A DNA stretch of 50,183 nt from Alkalinema sp. CACIAM 70d (GTDB lineage: Bacteria; Cyanobacteriota; Cyanobacteriia; Leptolyngbyales; Leptolyngbyaceae), in assembly GCA_002148405.1 (NCBI GenBank), contig MUGG01000168.1:1-50183 (forward strand), written 5' to 3'. A program made the translations under genes and the position numbers. The notes beneath the pieces are model-generated. The model made no database searches, was not told the DNA's origin, and saw only the letters and a program-made list of their open reading frames with translations. This document shows positions 16,122 to 26,100 of the stretch, piece by piece. Position 1 is the stretch's first letter. Each line of letters opens with the position of its first letter.

Positions 16122-19100
16122 GCAAAATGACCAATCAGGATTTCGATGTCAGCGCTCAGCCGAACATCCTATCGACCTATTTTCAGCTACACCGCCGCTA
16201 CTATCGATCGGTCAATCTAGAGAGAGACTTAGATAAGCCGGATGCAGTTCAGGGCTACGTGCCAACTGAGCGATCTGCGGATGCATTGCGGCGGATTCTG
16301 TCAGCCATGGGCGATCCGACTGCTCATCGTGCCTGGACAATCACAGGGGTCTATGGAACGGGGAAGTCGGCGTTTGCTCACTATCTTGCGGCTTTGTGTG
16401 CCCCTGAAGACAGTCGAGTTGCTGAGGCCGCTTGGGCGATCGCTGAATCTGCGTTTCCGTATGACAGCCCCGAGCTAGAAGCCCTTAGCAATATCCCTGA
16501 GCTTGGACTGTTCAGAGCGGTCGCTACTGCTCAACGGGAGCCTTTAAGCTGGACGATCGTTCGTGCCCTATCACGTGGGTTTGAGCTTTTTTGGAAAAAG
16601 AAGCAGAAGCCAGATTTCTGGATGGATCTCAACGAGTGGAACTTCCAGGCGGAGGAGGGCAAGTGTCAAGTTACTGACCAACAAGTGCTAAAACTCCTGC
16701 GAGAGATCGTCCAAACGGTCGAAATGGATGTGCTGCTCATTATTGATGAGTTGGGCAAAAATCTGGAGTATGCGGCTCATCATCAGGGAACTCAAGATCT
16801 TTACCTGCTTCAGCAGATCGCTGAGCTAGAGCTGAAGGGAGACTATCAGGTTCACCTGTTGGGGATTCTCCACCAGTCCTTTGCAGGCTATAGCGATCGC
16901 CTATCGACCGTAGAGCAAAGCGAATGGACTAAGATTCATGGACGATTTACCGATATCGTTCTGACTGAATCGCCGAGTCAGATGACGCGCTTAATTGGGC
17001 AGGCGATCGACCGAACTAATGCGGATCCGATTCTTCATTGCATTCATCTTCAAGCAGGCGAGTGGTTTGATGCCTTGAAGGACGTACTCTCGGAATACGA
17101 GATTTCGGCGAAGGTGTTAGCCAATGCTTACCCTCTACACCCCCTGACGGCTCTGGTACTGCCGATGCTCTGTGTGCGCTATGCCCAGAACGATCGCTCT
17201 TTGTTTACCTTTCTCACGAGCGACGAACCTTACGCCTTCAGTCAATTTCTCAAGTCCGCGGCAATTCAAGGCAATCACATTCCTACCTTGAAGCTGCACC
17301 GGCTTTATGACTACTTTGTGGAGGCAGTGACCGGACTGGCTTCCCGGCTCAACCTACAACGTTGGGTTGAAGTGCAAGGCTTAATCCAGGATGCTAAAGA
17401 CCAGAGCCAAGATGTGCTCAAGGTGCTGAAAACGATTGGCGTGCTCAACCTAATCACCTCAACTGGGAAATTTCGGGCTACCCCTGAATTAGTGGCGTTG
17501 GCCTTGTGCGACTCCCCAAACGATGAGAAGGGACGTCAACGTTGGCAAAAGACGATCCAACATCTGAAGCAGAAAAAATTAATTACGCATCGCAAAACCC
17601 AGGATGAATTGCGGCTTTGGCAAGGCTCAGATTTTGACGTTGAAGCCGCGATTCAATTGCAAGTCGAGCAAGCATACCATCCCTTGGCCGATTTGTTGAG
17701 CACCACCTATCCCCTAAAACCATTGGTCGCTCAACGTCACTATACGACAACGGGCAACCTCCGCTATTTTGAGCAACGGTACATTGATAGTCGGGTGAAT
17801 CTCCAGGAATTAACTTGCGCGACGACCGGAAGTGACGGCTTAATTGCTTACTGGTTAGACATCGCATCTCTTGCATCAGTTCCATCCCATACAGCAGATG
17901 GGAAGCCTCTGATCATGATTACGGTTGCCAGTCTTGACCTCTTGCGAATCCGTAGTGAAGATTTTTCGGCGCTTAAGAAGATCTGGAAAGATGCTCCCGA
18001 ATTGCAAACAGATGGTGTGGCAAGGCGTGAGGTGAGACAACGATTGATAGAAGCAGAGCAGCTACTGAGTCAAACGGTTACCTCATCCTTCGACTGGTCA
18101 GCACAGAAAAATACCTGCTGGATAGATGGGCAACTGACTGCTATCGAGTCTTCTAGGGACTTCCAATCTGCGCTTTCGAAATTGTGCGATCGCACCTATG
18201 CTCAGGGACTGGTGCTGGATAATGAGCTAATTAACCGCCGAGAACTCACCTCTCAGGGGGCAAAGGCACGGCGCGAACTGATCGAAGCCATGCTGGAACG
18301 AGGCAATCAAGCACGTCTCGGGTGCGAGGGATACGGCCCGGAAGTCGCGATGTATGGCTCAGTGCTGGAAGCGACAAAGATTCACCGTCAGGAAAATGGA
18401 GTATGGGGCTTTTATCCGCCGTCACCGGATGCGGGTGTAACTACGGTGTGGGACGCGATCGCGCAATTTTGCCTCGATGCCACCGAGAAACCCCGATCGC
18501 TCGATCAGCTTTATCAAAAACTGGCCCAGCCTCCGTATGGCGTAAAGTCTGGTGTGGTGCCTGTGCTGCTGACAGCCGTGCTATTGCACTATATCGATGA
18601 GGTGTCGGTCTACAAAGATGGCACTTTTATCCCCGTATTGGGGGCGGAACATTTCGAGCTGTTAGTGAAGGATCCGGCGCGGTTTGCGGTGAAGCATATT
18701 GCCATTGTGGGGGTGCGATCTCAGGTGTTCCGAGAGTTGGAGGCAATCCTCAGAAACACGCCTGCCAAGGGGCAACCGGGCACGCGCAACCTTACGATCC
18801 TCTCCGTTGTGAAGCCGTTGGTGCAGTTTGTCCGCAAGCTACCGGCTTATACCGTTAAATCCAAGCGGATTAGTGCCAATGCTCAAGCGGTGATTCAAAC
18901 GCTGCTGCAAACTCAAGAACCCGATGACTTACTCTTTTCTGCGTTACCGCAAGCCTGTGGCCTCGACCCGATTCGCTTGGCTCCGGCGGATGAGGCTGAG
19001 ACAGATTCGGCAACGGCGCGCCAGTTTCGGGAACAGTTGGTGCAAATTCTGCGGGAGATTCATCATGCCTATGATGAGTTGCTCAAGGACTGCGAAACCT

Positions 19101-19645
19101 TGTTGTATAACGCCTTTGGCTTGAGGAGCGATCGCGATCAGCTGCGGCTCGATCTGCAATTTCGCGCTAAGTATTTGCTGGGGAATTGCGCTGAGCGTAC
19201 CCTCGATCGGTTTGTCCGGGCTGCTGTGGATGAAACGAAGGATCAGCAGGCTTGGCTCGAAGCCCTTTTGATGATTGTGGCGGATAAGCCTGCCGAAGCT
19301 TGGAGCGATGCAGACTTTACAACCTTTGAGCACAATTTAGGCGATTTAGCCCGTCGGTTTAAAAATTGGGAAGCCTTACAAAAAGAAGTGGCGGCGCGTA
19401 GCCAAGGGGGCTTTGAAGCACGGCGCTTGACGGTGACTCGCCCAGATGGTAGCGAAATTCATCGCATTGTCTGTATGGATCAAGAACAACAGGAACGCCT
19501 CGACCCCTGGATTGATCGGTTCTTAACGGAGTGCCCCGATCCCCAGCTTCAGCAAGCCTTGCTCACACGACTGACGGAGCGAGTGCTGGGAGAAACCGCC
19601 GAAAATCCTAAACCGCAGGCTGCGAAACAGTCATCCGCCCGCTAA
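16118..19645 (+). CDS. Large P-loop ATPase, BrxC/PglY-like (SspC-like position)
   Basis: 1175 residues from a GTG overlapping the upstream stop; an in-frame ATG at 16127 is an alternative. Walker A GVYGTGKS at 77-84; Walker B VLLIIDELGKNLEY with D210-E211; a sensor-like stretch HLLGILHQSF follows. Then YPLHPLTALVLPMLC near 340, and a C-terminal region with TVWDAIAQF, QPPYGVKSGVVPVLL and KDGTFIP. The same landmarks, in the same order, occur in the 1814-residue ATPase at 23110, so the two are paralogues of the BrxC/PglY superfamily. In Ssp systems an ATPase, SspC, is encoded between the DUF4007 protein and the sulfur-transferring SspD; this gene has the same place, with Uma2 inserted after it. 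Likely energy-driven DNA or protein remodelling in the modification step; exact role unknown. Confidence 0.8.
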   Translation: MSKMTNQDFDVSAQPNILSTYFQLHRRYYRSVNLERDLDKPDAVQGYVPTERSADALRRILSAMGDPTAHRAWTITGVYGTGKSAFAHYLAALCAPEDSRVAEAAWAIAESAFPYDSPELEALSNIPELGLFRAVATAQREPLSWTIVRALSRGFELFWKKKQKPDFWMDLNEWNFQAEEGKCQVTDQQVLKLLREIVQTVEMDVLLIIDELGKNLEYAAHHQGTQDLYLLQQIAELELKGDYQVHLLGILHQSFAGYSDRLSTVEQSEWTKIHGRFTDIVLTESPSQMTRLIGQAIDRTNADPILHCIHLQAGEWFDALKDVLSEYEISAKVLANAYPLHPLTALVLPMLCVRYAQNDRSLFTFLTSDEPYAFSQFLKSAAIQGNHIPTLKLHRLYDYFVEAVTGLASRLNLQRWVEVQGLIQDAKDQSQDVLKVLKTIGVLNLITSTGKFRATPELVALALCDSPNDEKGRQRWQKTIQHLKQKKLITHRKTQDELRLWQGSDFDVEAAIQLQVEQAYHPLADLLSTTYPLKPLVAQRHYTTTGNLRYFEQRYIDSRVNLQELTCATTGSDGLIAYWLDIASLASVPSHTADGKPLIMITVASLDLLRIRSEDFSALKKIWKDAPELQTDGVARREVRQRLIEAEQLLSQTVTSSFDWSAQKNTCWIDGQLTAIESSRDFQSALSKLCDRTYAQGLVLDNELINRRELTSQGAKARRELIEAMLERGNQARLGCEGYGPEVAMYGSVLEATKIHRQENGVWGFYPPSPDAGVTTVWDAIAQFCLDATEKPRSLDQLYQKLAQPPYGVKSGVVPVLLTAVLLHYIDEVSVYKDGTFIPVLGAEHFELLVKDPARFAVKHIAIVGVRSQVFRELEAILRNTPAKGQPGTRNLTILSVVKPLVQFVRKLPAYTVKSKRISANAQAVIQTLLQTQEPDDLLFSALPQACGLDPIRLAPADEAETDSATARQFREQLVQILREIHHAYDELLKDCETLLYNAFGLRSDRDQLRLDLQFRAKYLLGNCAERTLDRFVRAAVDETKDQQAWLEALLMIVADKPAEAWSDADFTTFEHNLGDLARRFKNWEALQKEVAARSQGGFEARRLTVTRPDGSEIHRIVCMDQEQQERLDPWIDRFLTECPDPQLQQALLTRLTERVLGETAENPKPQAAKQSSAR

Positions 19646-19817
19646 AATGCGATGCGGTGTAGCTTCGATCGTGCGCTCAATTTGACCAGACAATGGGTGT
19701 ATTGACCCAGTGAGTCTCCAGGGTACGGTGCGTTATGCTGGTGCTGACGGCACTCTAGGCGGCGAAGCTTTTGAGTTAAGACAAACGGACGGTAAATCCC
19801 TTAGGCAGAGACGATCC

Positions 19818-20462
19818 ATGCTTTTGGAGTTAAGACGGTTAGAGGTTCCAGCAGGGCAACGGCTGTTGTTGCGGGATGTGACCTGGCAAGAATTTGAAAC
19901 TATCCTGGACGAGCTGGGGGAGCATCGAGGTGCGCGTCTTGCCTACGAACAGGGCACGTTGGAGATTATGATGCCGCTGCCAGAACATGAGGACGACAAA
20001 GAAATTATCGGAGATTTGATTAAGGCACTGTTAGAAGAACTGGATATTGAGTTTAGAAGCCTGGGTTCCACAACGTTTAAAAAGGCCAAAACTCAAGGGT
20101 TGGAGCCAGACCAGTGTTTTTATATTCAGCATGAAGGGGACATTCGGGGCAAGCCGCGACTCGATTTAACGATCGATCCCCCACCGGACTTGGCGATCGA
20201 AATTGATGTGACCTCGCGCACTCACCCCAGTATTTATGCGGCACTAGGAGTCCCTGAACTCTGGCAGTTCGATCGTGGTCTGTTGCACATCCAAGTCCTT
20301 CAGGGCGATCGCTATGAACAGGTAGCTGAAAGTCCCACTTTTCCGGGCTTGCCGCTGGCGGAGGTGCTGCCCCGCTATTTAGTTGAAAGTAAGACGATCG
20401 GACGGAATAAAACCGTTAAGGCATTTCGACAATGGGTGAGGGCAAAAGGGGGGATGGGCTGA
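19818..20462 (+). CDS. Uma2 family putative endonuclease
   Basis: The frame is open from a GTG at 19710, but the ATG at 19818 (MLLELRRLEVPAGQRLLL) gives 214 residues, normal for Uma2. Family motifs: VTWQEFETILDELGEHRGAR with YEQGTLEIMMPLPEHE, then LEPDQCFYIQ, then PPPDLAIEIDVTSRTHPS, where the E-x-D core belongs to a PD-(D/E)XK-type fold, and IYAALGVPELWQFD. Uma2 genes are very numerous in cyanobacteria, often scattered singly; nuclease activity is predicted from fold and rarely tested. Here it is inserted between an ATPase and the PAPS-reductase-like gene, about 170 bases after the former and 284 before the latter, so it may be a late arrival rather than a working part of the system. Confidence 0.85.
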   Translation: MLLELRRLEVPAGQRLLLRDVTWQEFETILDELGEHRGARLAYEQGTLEIMMPLPEHEDDKEIIGDLIKALLEELDIEFRSLGSTTFKKAKTQGLEPDQCFYIQHEGDIRGKPRLDLTIDPPPDLAIEIDVTSRTHPSIYAALGVPELWQFDRGLLHIQVLQGDRYEQVAESPTFPGLPLAEVLPRYLVESKTIGRNKTVKAFRQWVRAKGGMG

Positions 20463-20746
20463 GCCAGAGCAGGGAGTCTATGATAAAGAGTTTACCTCGC
20501 GACTGTAAACGAGTTTTAGGCTGGAGCGATGAGTAAAGAACCAGTAAACCTGATGGCTGCCATCACCCGAACCATGCAATCTGTGACCGAACTTTAGGAC
20601 TTTATCCAACTAATATCATGCTGTAGCCCCGTATTCGGTCGGTGAGGTTACGATAGACCTGACTCTACAAGAAATTACGAAAAATAATTGAAGTGTGCGA
20701 ACACTTTAAGCTGCCATTTTCCAAAACTAGAATCATAATAATCAGT
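20463..20746 (+). other. Spacer with a 22-codon open frame and a small hairpin
   Basis: A 284-base gap inside the island. It contains an inverted repeat GTTTAC...GTAAAC (about 20487-20507) without a strong T tract, and a short frame at 20529-20597 with a GGAG ribosome site (MSKEPVNLMAAITRTMQSV...). The short frame may be the remains of a lost gene. The promoter of the PAPS-reductase-like gene may lie in the AT-rich last 60 bases. Confidence 0.35.
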
Positions 20747-21559
20747 ATGGAGAAAATTAATACCAACAAACAGCCCCGCCACATTTTGGGATTGTCGGGC
20801 GGAAAAGATAGCACGGCTCTGGCGATATTGTTACATCAAGAGGTGCCGCAGATGGAGTATTTCTTTTGCGATACTCATGAGGAGTTGCCAGAGACCTATG
20901 AGTATTTAGAGCGGATTAAAGCCCGTTTGGGCATCAAAATTCAATATCTTAGTGAAGAACGAGGATTTGATCACTGGCTTGATGTTTATGGGGGAGCACT
21001 ACCATCGCCACAAATGCGGTGGTGTACTAAACAAATGAAGATTAAGCCCCTCGAGGTGTTTATCGGTGATGATGTTGCGATTAGTTATGTCGGTATTCGC
21101 GCGGATGAGCATCGGGACGGTTATATTTCCACTAAGCCGAATATCAAGGCGGTGTATCCGTTTAGAGAAAGGAGACTGGTAAAAGCCGATATTGTGCGAT
21201 TGTTAGAGGAAAGTGGCATTGGCATGCCGAAGTATTACGAGTGGCGATCGCGATCGGGCTGCTATTTCTGCTTCTTTCAGCGTAAATATGAATGGGTGAT
21301 GCTGCATGAAACCCATCCTGACTTGTTCGCTAAAGCAGTAGCCTACGAAAGTCAGCATAAAGATGGCAGAACCTACACCTGGACACAGGGCGAAACCTTA
21401 TTAGAACTGATTGGACGAAAGAATGAAATTATCGTTGATCATCATAAGGCCATGGCACGGGCTACCCAACAAAAACCAGAGCGCCCCTTAGTCGAATCAC
21501 TAGAAGCTATCTTGGATGAGGAGGATGACGCCTTACCCTGTTTAGCCTGCCATTTGTAG
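20747..21559 (+). CDS. PAPS reductase/DndC-like PP-loop sulfur-transfer enzyme (BrxP or SspD type)
   Basis: 270 residues from the ATG at 20747 (MEKINTNKQ); the frame is open from 20693, but that extension is not conserved in character. The ATP-pyrophosphatase loop SGGKDST spans 17-23. MRWCTKQMKIKPL, with C93, is the typical PAPS-reductase/DndC segment; SGCYFCFFQRK places C172 and C175, and LPCLACHL adds a C-terminal CxxC at 265 and 268. The central cysteines could bind an iron-sulfur cluster, as in DndC. Such enzymes adenylate a substrate and transfer sulfur. In Dnd/Ssp systems the target is the DNA backbone; in type 4 BREX the homologue is called BrxP. The cysteine desulfurase at the end of the cluster would supply the sulfur. 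Cysteine biosynthesis (CysH) is an alternative on family grounds, but the neighbours argue against it. Confidence 0.85.
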   Translation: MEKINTNKQPRHILGLSGGKDSTALAILLHQEVPQMEYFFCDTHEELPETYEYLERIKARLGIKIQYLSEERGFDHWLDVYGGALPSPQMRWCTKQMKIKPLEVFIGDDVAISYVGIRADEHRDGYISTKPNIKAVYPFRERRLVKADIVRLLEESGIGMPKYYEWRSRSGCYFCFFQRKYEWVMLHETHPDLFAKAVAYESQHKDGRTYTWTQGETLLELIGRKNEIIVDHHKAMARATQQKPERPLVESLEAILDEEDDALPCLACHL

Positions 21560-21814
21560 CATTGTGGCTGTTCGGTTGGGGCATACCTATGATTGATAGC
21601 GATTTTAGTCTGAGAAAGATGCAGCAAGGTTTTTCTTTTGCCTGTTTTCTTAATCAAGCTAGAGCTTCTATGGACATTTTCATCTGATCAATAGATTTCG
21701 ACTTCTAAGAAAGTTAGAGTTGAGTGGGTAAACAGTGATGGACTAGGGAATTCTCAAAGGGTGTGACCAGGGATTGAGTGGGTTAATTTATTTTATCGAG
21801 CTAGAACATTCACT

Positions 21815-22645
21815 ATGCCTAAACTACAATTAAGCTTTCATACCTCTTTTGCCTTAAAAAAAGAGGATCTGCTTAAAATCCTCAAAGCTGCGAATGAAGA
21901 GCAGGGGCTTCATGGAAAGCTAGAAATATTGATGCAGAGGACTAACTTAGGAAATAAAAAAGTTGGCCCTATGAAAAGCTGGGCTAGTCGAGCTGGTTTA
22001 GTGGAGAGTGGATACTTAAGTGCTGAAGGATCAATTGTATACAACAAAGACCCTTATTTAGAATCTCCTCTTACAAGCTGGCTCATGCACTTCTATCTCA
22101 GTTTTGGCGATAAAGGGCTTCAAACACCGCCAGAAAATCCTGCCGATTGGGGAGGATGGCCCTATTTTGTTTATACATTTCTACCTGAATATAGAGTTTT
22201 TACAGCCAGTGACTTAATTCATACAAGTGCCCTTGTATTTGATCAAGAAACGCCCAAAGGTCTTGAAAACTTTAAGTACATATGGCGAGCCTACACCGAA
22301 GAACAAGCCTTAAGTAACTGTAAGTTTCTCACTCAAGAAGGTGATGACTTCATCGCTGGGCATCCTGATCTTCCTAATTCCTATTTAATCGGCTATTTTC
22401 TAGCAAAGCTCTGGCAACGCGACTTTCAGGACGAAAAATCTGTCCTCACAGATTCGATTCTTAATCACCCAATGGGGTTAGCTCCCGCCCTAGGCATTAA
22501 TGCAGAACAACTCCAGGAACAGCTCAACCTTCTAGAAGCCCATAACATCATCGAGCAACGTCGAGCCGTTCCCCCCTTTCAAATCATTGCCCGTTGGGAC
22601 GATCCCCTCACTCTGCTGGAAAAAGCCTATGACAGCAATCTCTAG
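21815..22645 (+). CDS. DUF4007 family protein B
   Basis: 276 residues with the DUF4007 hallmarks: LSFHTSFALKKEDLLKIL at the N-terminus, KVGPMKSWASRAGLV, and NKDPYLESPLTSWLMHFYLS around residues 77-96, then WPYFVYTFLPEY. The DPYLE-(S/D)-P box and surrounding pattern match the protein at 15198, so this is a paralogue, not a repeat of the same gene; overall identity looks low. It starts the tightly packed block that runs to 33478: its stop overlaps the next gene by 17 bases. Its pairing with the larger ATPase parallels DUF4007-A with the smaller one. A DNA-recognition or nicking role is inferred from SspB-type members only. Confidence 0.85.
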   Translation: MPKLQLSFHTSFALKKEDLLKILKAANEEQGLHGKLEILMQRTNLGNKKVGPMKSWASRAGLVESGYLSAEGSIVYNKDPYLESPLTSWLMHFYLSFGDKGLQTPPENPADWGGWPYFVYTFLPEYRVFTASDLIHTSALVFDQETPKGLENFKYIWRAYTEEQALSNCKFLTQEGDDFIAGHPDLPNSYLIGYFLAKLWQRDFQDEKSVLTDSILNHPMGLAPALGINAEQLQEQLNLLEAHNIIEQRRAVPPFQIIARWDDPLTLLEKAYDSNL

Positions 22646-23081
22646 CCTTCTCCTTCGCAACGCCCGCCCCAGTGACCGAGTACATCTCCTGCTTTGGGAC
22701 ACTCCTAACCCTACCGAGTTAAAGCAGCTCACCCTCTACAATGGTGCTGAGCAGGTTAGCTATCGTGACAACCTCATCCAACGGATTAGTCCCGACGCAA
22801 AATCTCTAGCCCTCCATCACCAACTCGACGAAGAGTTAGAGGCTATCCGTTCCATCTGCGAACAAGCGGTAAAACCCGTTGTCATTCTAGAGGGTTTAGA
22901 TTGCCTGATTACCTACCTCAGTACCCAACCTGGTAATCACACCACCTTATTTTGGAGCACCCTAGAGAACACTCGTAAGCTCCCTCGCCTTCTCTGGATC
23001 CTTCTGCCCCATAAACTTGCCCCCCAAGCCTGGCCCGAAGCCCGCCTCCAGAAAATTCCCGCCTCCGAAGCGATCGGATAA
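22629..23081 (+). CDS. 150-residue unknown protein between DUF4007-B and the large ATPase
   Basis: I choose the ATG at 22629 (MTAISSLLLRNARPSD), which overlaps DUF4007-B by 17 bases; a TTG at 22587 would lengthen it without adding conserved-looking sequence. Visible features: RVHLLLWDTPNPTELKQL, a helical middle (DEELEAIRSICEQA), VVILEGLDCLITYLS and RLLWILLPHKLAP. Alternating hydrophobic strands and helices, and an LEGLD string that resembles a Walker B strand, suggest a degenerate P-loop or Rossmann-like fold, but there is no Walker A. BREX type 3 has a similarly small protein, BrxF, in a comparable place; I cannot confirm homology. The ATPase begins 28 bases later, so co-expression and partnership with it are likely. 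Confidence 0.65.
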   Translation: MTAISSLLLRNARPSDRVHLLLWDTPNPTELKQLTLYNGAEQVSYRDNLIQRISPDAKSLALHHQLDEELEAIRSICEQAVKPVVILEGLDCLITYLSTQPGNHTTLFWSTLENTRKLPRLLWILLPHKLAPQAWPEARLQKIPASEAIG

Positions 23082-23109
23082 CACACACTTGTAGTAAGAC
23101 GGCTCCTCT

Positions 23110-26100
23110 ATGCTCCTCAATCAATTAGTTAGAATTAACGAAGCTGGTATCGTCGCTGATTCTGTCAACTTTAGCTTGATGGAGGATTGGGAGACTAACC
23201 AAAAACTTTGTGAAGGATTTGTCTTTAACTATGACAAAGATAAACCCGAAGAATCTACTATTGGTGTTCTAGAAGCCTTACGCAGCAGCTATGACAGCCG
23301 CTCCCACGCCAATATCCATCTCCTTATCCAGCAATATGGGAAAGGGAAGTCTCACTTTGCAGTGGCGATCGCTAACTACTTCGGTAAACCAATCGACAGC
23401 CCTGAAGTAGAAGGCATCCTACACCAAGTCGAAAATGCAGCAGGTCGTACCAATGCGATCGCAGAACGACTCAGGCTTTATAAGAAACGTGGCAGACACC
23501 TCGTTTTATGTTTGAGCGGTGATTCTTCTATCACTGACCTCAAAAAACAATTTCTTCAAGTATTGCTACAAGTTTTAGAAAAAGAAGAAATATCGAATTC
23601 TGTCGCTCAGCACATCTGTAGTGAACCCCTGCGTTACATCCAATCCTTGAAGCCAGACCAACGGGAGCAGGCCGAAGATTACTTGGCAAGCATTGGCAAC
23701 CCTGATGGTGACCTCACCTCGATCACCAAGCAACTTCAGAAGAATAATCCGGGTGTTATTAGCACCCTCAAAAATCTTGCCAAGCATCTCACTGGCTTTG
23801 TTCCCGACTGGAACACAAATGTAGATATCGAAGGAATTCTCAAAGACTTAATTACTCAGCAATGCTCTGGTGAAAATCCTCGCTACCAGGGTGTTTTGAT
23901 CTTATTTGATGAACTAAACTTCTATCTTCAAAACTGGGCTAAAGATCCGATCGGATCTGGTGGAACGGCCCTTCAAAATATCACCAACATTTGTGAAGCA
24001 TACAAAAGTAAAATCTCTCTGCTCAGCTTCACTCAGATTGACCCCTCAATGGGGGTAGGTATCCCAGCAGGAGCTTTGGAAGACCACAGACGACTCGTTT
24101 CTCGCCTTGCTCCCAAGGGAAGCACTTACCAAAAAGTCGCCTCCAGTCTAGAGCTGGTTCTCGATAACCTTCTCATTCAGGATCTAGACAGCTCCAACTG
24201 GCAAGCTTTTTCGACGAGATGGAATGATACGCTTCTTGCAGAAAGCACCAATGCCTATCAAAAACGAATCACTACCTATAGAGAAAAAGGATGGACGCGC
24301 GATAAATTCCACCAAATCCTGACTGTTGGCTGTTTCCCACTACATCCCCTGACAGCCTATCTGCTCTGCAATCTCGACTTTACGGTAGACCGAACGGCGC
24401 TGCAATTCATTAAAACAAAGGTAAAAGTATTTATCGAAAATCAGCCTCTAACCCGTGAGGCAAAAGGCGAAAAGCTTAATTTCATCTATCCAATTTCCCT
24501 GGTTGAACCCGATACCTTCCTGGATAACTTTGCAGGTGACTCCAACTACACCAAATTCATGGAAGGTGCTAGTGCTCTTGCAGGCTCCGACGATCCCAAT
24601 GAGTTGATCGTTCTCAAGGGACTCTTCCTCTTCCATGCTAGTGGCGGCAAGCTTACGAAAGCAGATCGAGAAGCCCATGAAGATGTTTTGGCTAGTCTCA
24701 CAGGACTCACCCCTCAAGAAGTCAAGACGGCTCTCGATAAACTAGTCAATACCCGAGATCTGGTTTACTATAAGCCAGAGCTAAAATTGTATCGATTTTG
24801 GGCAGGAGTTGCACCTACAGGAATCGAAAAAGAAATTGAAGAGGAAATTAGAGACAGAAAAGAAGAGATTTCTGTTAACCGGGTAGTTGCATTCTGCCAG
24901 CAGAATATTGAGCAGTTCTTAGGCAGTAAAACCATCGCAGCTAAACACTTTGTAGATAAGAATAAGCTCGTCCTTGAAGATTGGCAATTTGAACATAAGG
25001 TCTATACAATTGACGGCTTTGAGAGAGCATTATCTAGCGACCAAACCTTACGAGGTACTGAAGAGCGAGGCATTTTGGCCTTCGTCCTTGCAGAAACTCA
25101 GCCAGAGCTTCAAGATTTTCGTCGCCAAGTTGATGCACTGTTGGCCAAATCTCCCATTAGAGATCGCATCGCTGTAGCAATTCCCAACGATGGAACTGGA
25201 GAACTCGCCAGTGTTTTGTTAAAGATTCAAACCCTCAAAAACAAAGAGGTGGCGGAGCGCCGCAGCCTAGGTGCAGCCTATGATGAGTTGTTAAAGCGGT
25301 GGAATGATCAAGTAGCAACTCAGGCAGGTAATCTATTGAAATCTTGCACCTATCACTGTGTCGGATTAGAGACAATCCCCCCTGCCGAACGGGAAAATGC
25401 CCAAAGGGTGGTTAGCACGTTACTACAGAACCTATACCCCTTCGTTCCCCAAATTGAGGGAATTGATAAGCTGCGGTCCGGTCACACGACAGGTCGCAAA
25501 GTCATTGGATTTGTCTCTCGACAGTTGCTCGCCGACAACCTCACCACTCCTCTTCCTGACAATACTTACAGCTTAGTAGATACCTTATTTGTCAGTCGTT
25601 GGAAGTTGCTTAAAAAGACTTCTCGTAAATATACTGCTCATGTACCTGAAAACGAACGTGTCAAAACAGCATGGGATGTAATTTCCAAAATGACTGACCT
25701 GGGTGAGCAGCCAGAGAAAATTGTTGACCTACAAAAAATCTGGAAAGCACTTTCCGAAGCACCTTACGGTTATAACGAGTACACCTTCACCATTCTTTTA
25801 GCTGCATGGCTGTCCTATCACCGAAAAGAAGTCGCTTTGAAAGGAAATGGAACTATTCCTGCGGCGGGCAAAAAAGGCGCTACTCAAGTTACGGTGGAAA
25901 TTAAATCACTAAAAGATTGGGCAACAACGAATATTCTTGAGAAACCGGATGAATTTGTTAAAAAGTGGATTGTTACAGGTAATGCCAAGGTGATTTGTCG
26001 TAAGAGGCTTCTTCCTCCCACACCACCAGAATCTCCCACAAACTACAACAAGGCAGAGCAGTATCTTCTGGAAGTTCAAGCCTACTTAGACGCTGCAGAA

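Noticed and set aside
20747..21559. Assimilatory PAPS reductase CysH
   Set aside because: The genomic context (DUF4007, PglZ, BrxL, cysteine desulfurase) and DndC-like cysteine arrangement point to DNA modification; no sulfate-assimilation genes nearby.
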